Program-made: the position numbers and the translations under genes | Assembly (NCBI RefSeq): GCF_018691265.1 | Contig: NW_024881322.1 | Location: 4,526,001-4,590,000, forward strand | Reading direction: 5' to 3' | DNA from: Tyto alba | Taxonomy: Eukaryota > Chordata > Aves > Strigiformes > Tytonidae | DNA length: 64,000 bases | Notes under the pieces: generated by a model | The model's database searches: none | Told to the model about the DNA's origin: nothing | The model's input: the letters and a program-made list of their open reading frames with translations, nothing else | Shown here: positions 63,226 through 64,000 of the stretch, piece after piece | Layout of the letters: each line of letters opens with the position of its first letter | How positions within the stretch are numbered: position 1 is the stretch's first letter

Positions 63226-64000
63226 AGTTTCTCCTGTGGAAAAATATTTAAAGAAAGAAAAATGGTTACGTCTCAGCTATTTGATCACGTGTTATTATTC
63301 AGCATGATTCATGTATTAATACCATACTGAGAATGTCTTTATAAAGTCTAATATGCTTCTGGGATTAAGCAATATTTCTTAATGCGTTTCTTATCCCAGT
63401 ATTTTTGCAGAGAAGCTGGAACGGGGCCAGTTCGCGCAAGGTGCCTACACTTCAGTGGTTAGCTCAGGTCAGGAGAGCACTTACAAAGTGAATGCCTCGA
63501 TCATCCCCACTTACCCTGCTGTGGTTTGCATCAGGGAGAGGGCACATGAGGTGGATGCTCTCAGAGGAGAGGTGGATGGTGCACACGTTGCAATCTCAGC
63601 ACCCTTCGGCAGTATGGATCTGCTCCCAGGCTGTACAACTTGCCGGCGTAGACACAGCTACAGCATATTTACTGCGCCTTAAAATCTCTTGATGGCATTT
63701 GAGAAGTGAGTTCACTGGCTGGATTAACTAACCACCAAACCTGGTATCTTGACTGGCTAGTGTTTAATGGCTTTATTGTCTTCTTTACACCAGTTTGTTT
63801 ATGATGCTGAGTCCAGCCCTAGTAGTGTGGAAGAAAAATCTGGCTCCATTCCTGAGGTGAAGAACCTTAGTCTTTTGCATAACCCTGAAAGAATTAATTT
63901 TGAGTAAGACAGGGTTACCACAGAGCCGGTTTTGGCAAGTGCCCATTCACTTCTGTGGCCAGGTTCAAACAGTATCTTTTCTCCCAGTGGACACTGATGA

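Larger units (their letters stand above)
56881..64000. other. Upstream flank of MTURN, no supported gene
   Basis: Moderately GC-rich to about 58.45 kb, AT-richer afterwards. It contains two MIR-like relics (58.5 and 63.1 kb) and a GT-rich simple repeat. Minus frames at 56880-57560 (226 codons) and 62568-62897 (109 codons) were examined and could not be assigned. No PLEKHA8 peptide (the human upstream neighbour) was recognised. Confidence 0.6.

Noticed and set aside
1..64000. CRISPR arrays, bacterial operons, tRNA or rRNA genes, intact retroviral or transposase genes
   Set aside because: Looked for and not seen; the window is ordinary vertebrate nuclear DNA around one gene.

Overview
This is a vertebrate nuclear window, most likely from a bird. 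The evidence is one spliced three-exon gene, a very GC-rich promoter with long G and C homopolymers, CR1-type LINE and MIR/CORE-SINE relics, no mammalian Alu/B1/L1 sequence, and low overall repeat density. No prokaryotic gene organisation, CRISPR array, tRNA or rRNA was seen. The bird assignment is an inference; another sauropsid is possible.

The only protein-coding gene I can support is MTURN (maturin, neural progenitor differentiation regulator; C7orf41 in human), on the minus strand. Its coding sequence is complete in three exons: exon 1 at 56389-56550, exon 2 at 50345-50467 and exon 3 at 44004-44114. Together they give 131 codons plus a stop, which I recall as the human protein's length. 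All introns are phase 0 with GT..AG ends. The 3' UTR probably runs from 44003 to about 42180, where the coding strand carries AATAAA. The promoter and CpG island cover roughly 55420-56880, with five overlapping GC boxes and a GGA/TCC microsatellite just upstream of the start codon.

Layout: 1-42180 is a region with no recognisable coding exon. It holds a CR1 relic near 21.3 kb, a possible second one near 24.2 kb, small tandem duplications, a possible retro-inserted or LTR-like segment near 29.8-30.3 kb, an isolated CpG-rich patch near 35.2 kb, and AT-rich blocks that may be regulatory. 42181-56550 is MTURN, with an ancient MIR in intron 1. 56880-64000 is upstream flank with two further MIR-like SINE relics and no supported gene. 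In human the neighbours are PLEKHA8 (upstream) and ZNRF2 (downstream, beyond a large gap). I found exons of neither, so this window appears to hold MTURN plus its flanks.

I did not find a new multi-gene system. The most useful leads are the homopolymer-packed start of intron 1, the steep GC gradient from exon 1 to exon 3 with matching amino-acid drift in exon 1, the upstream ORFs overlapping the MTURN start, and a few candidate regulatory elements that need comparative alignment.
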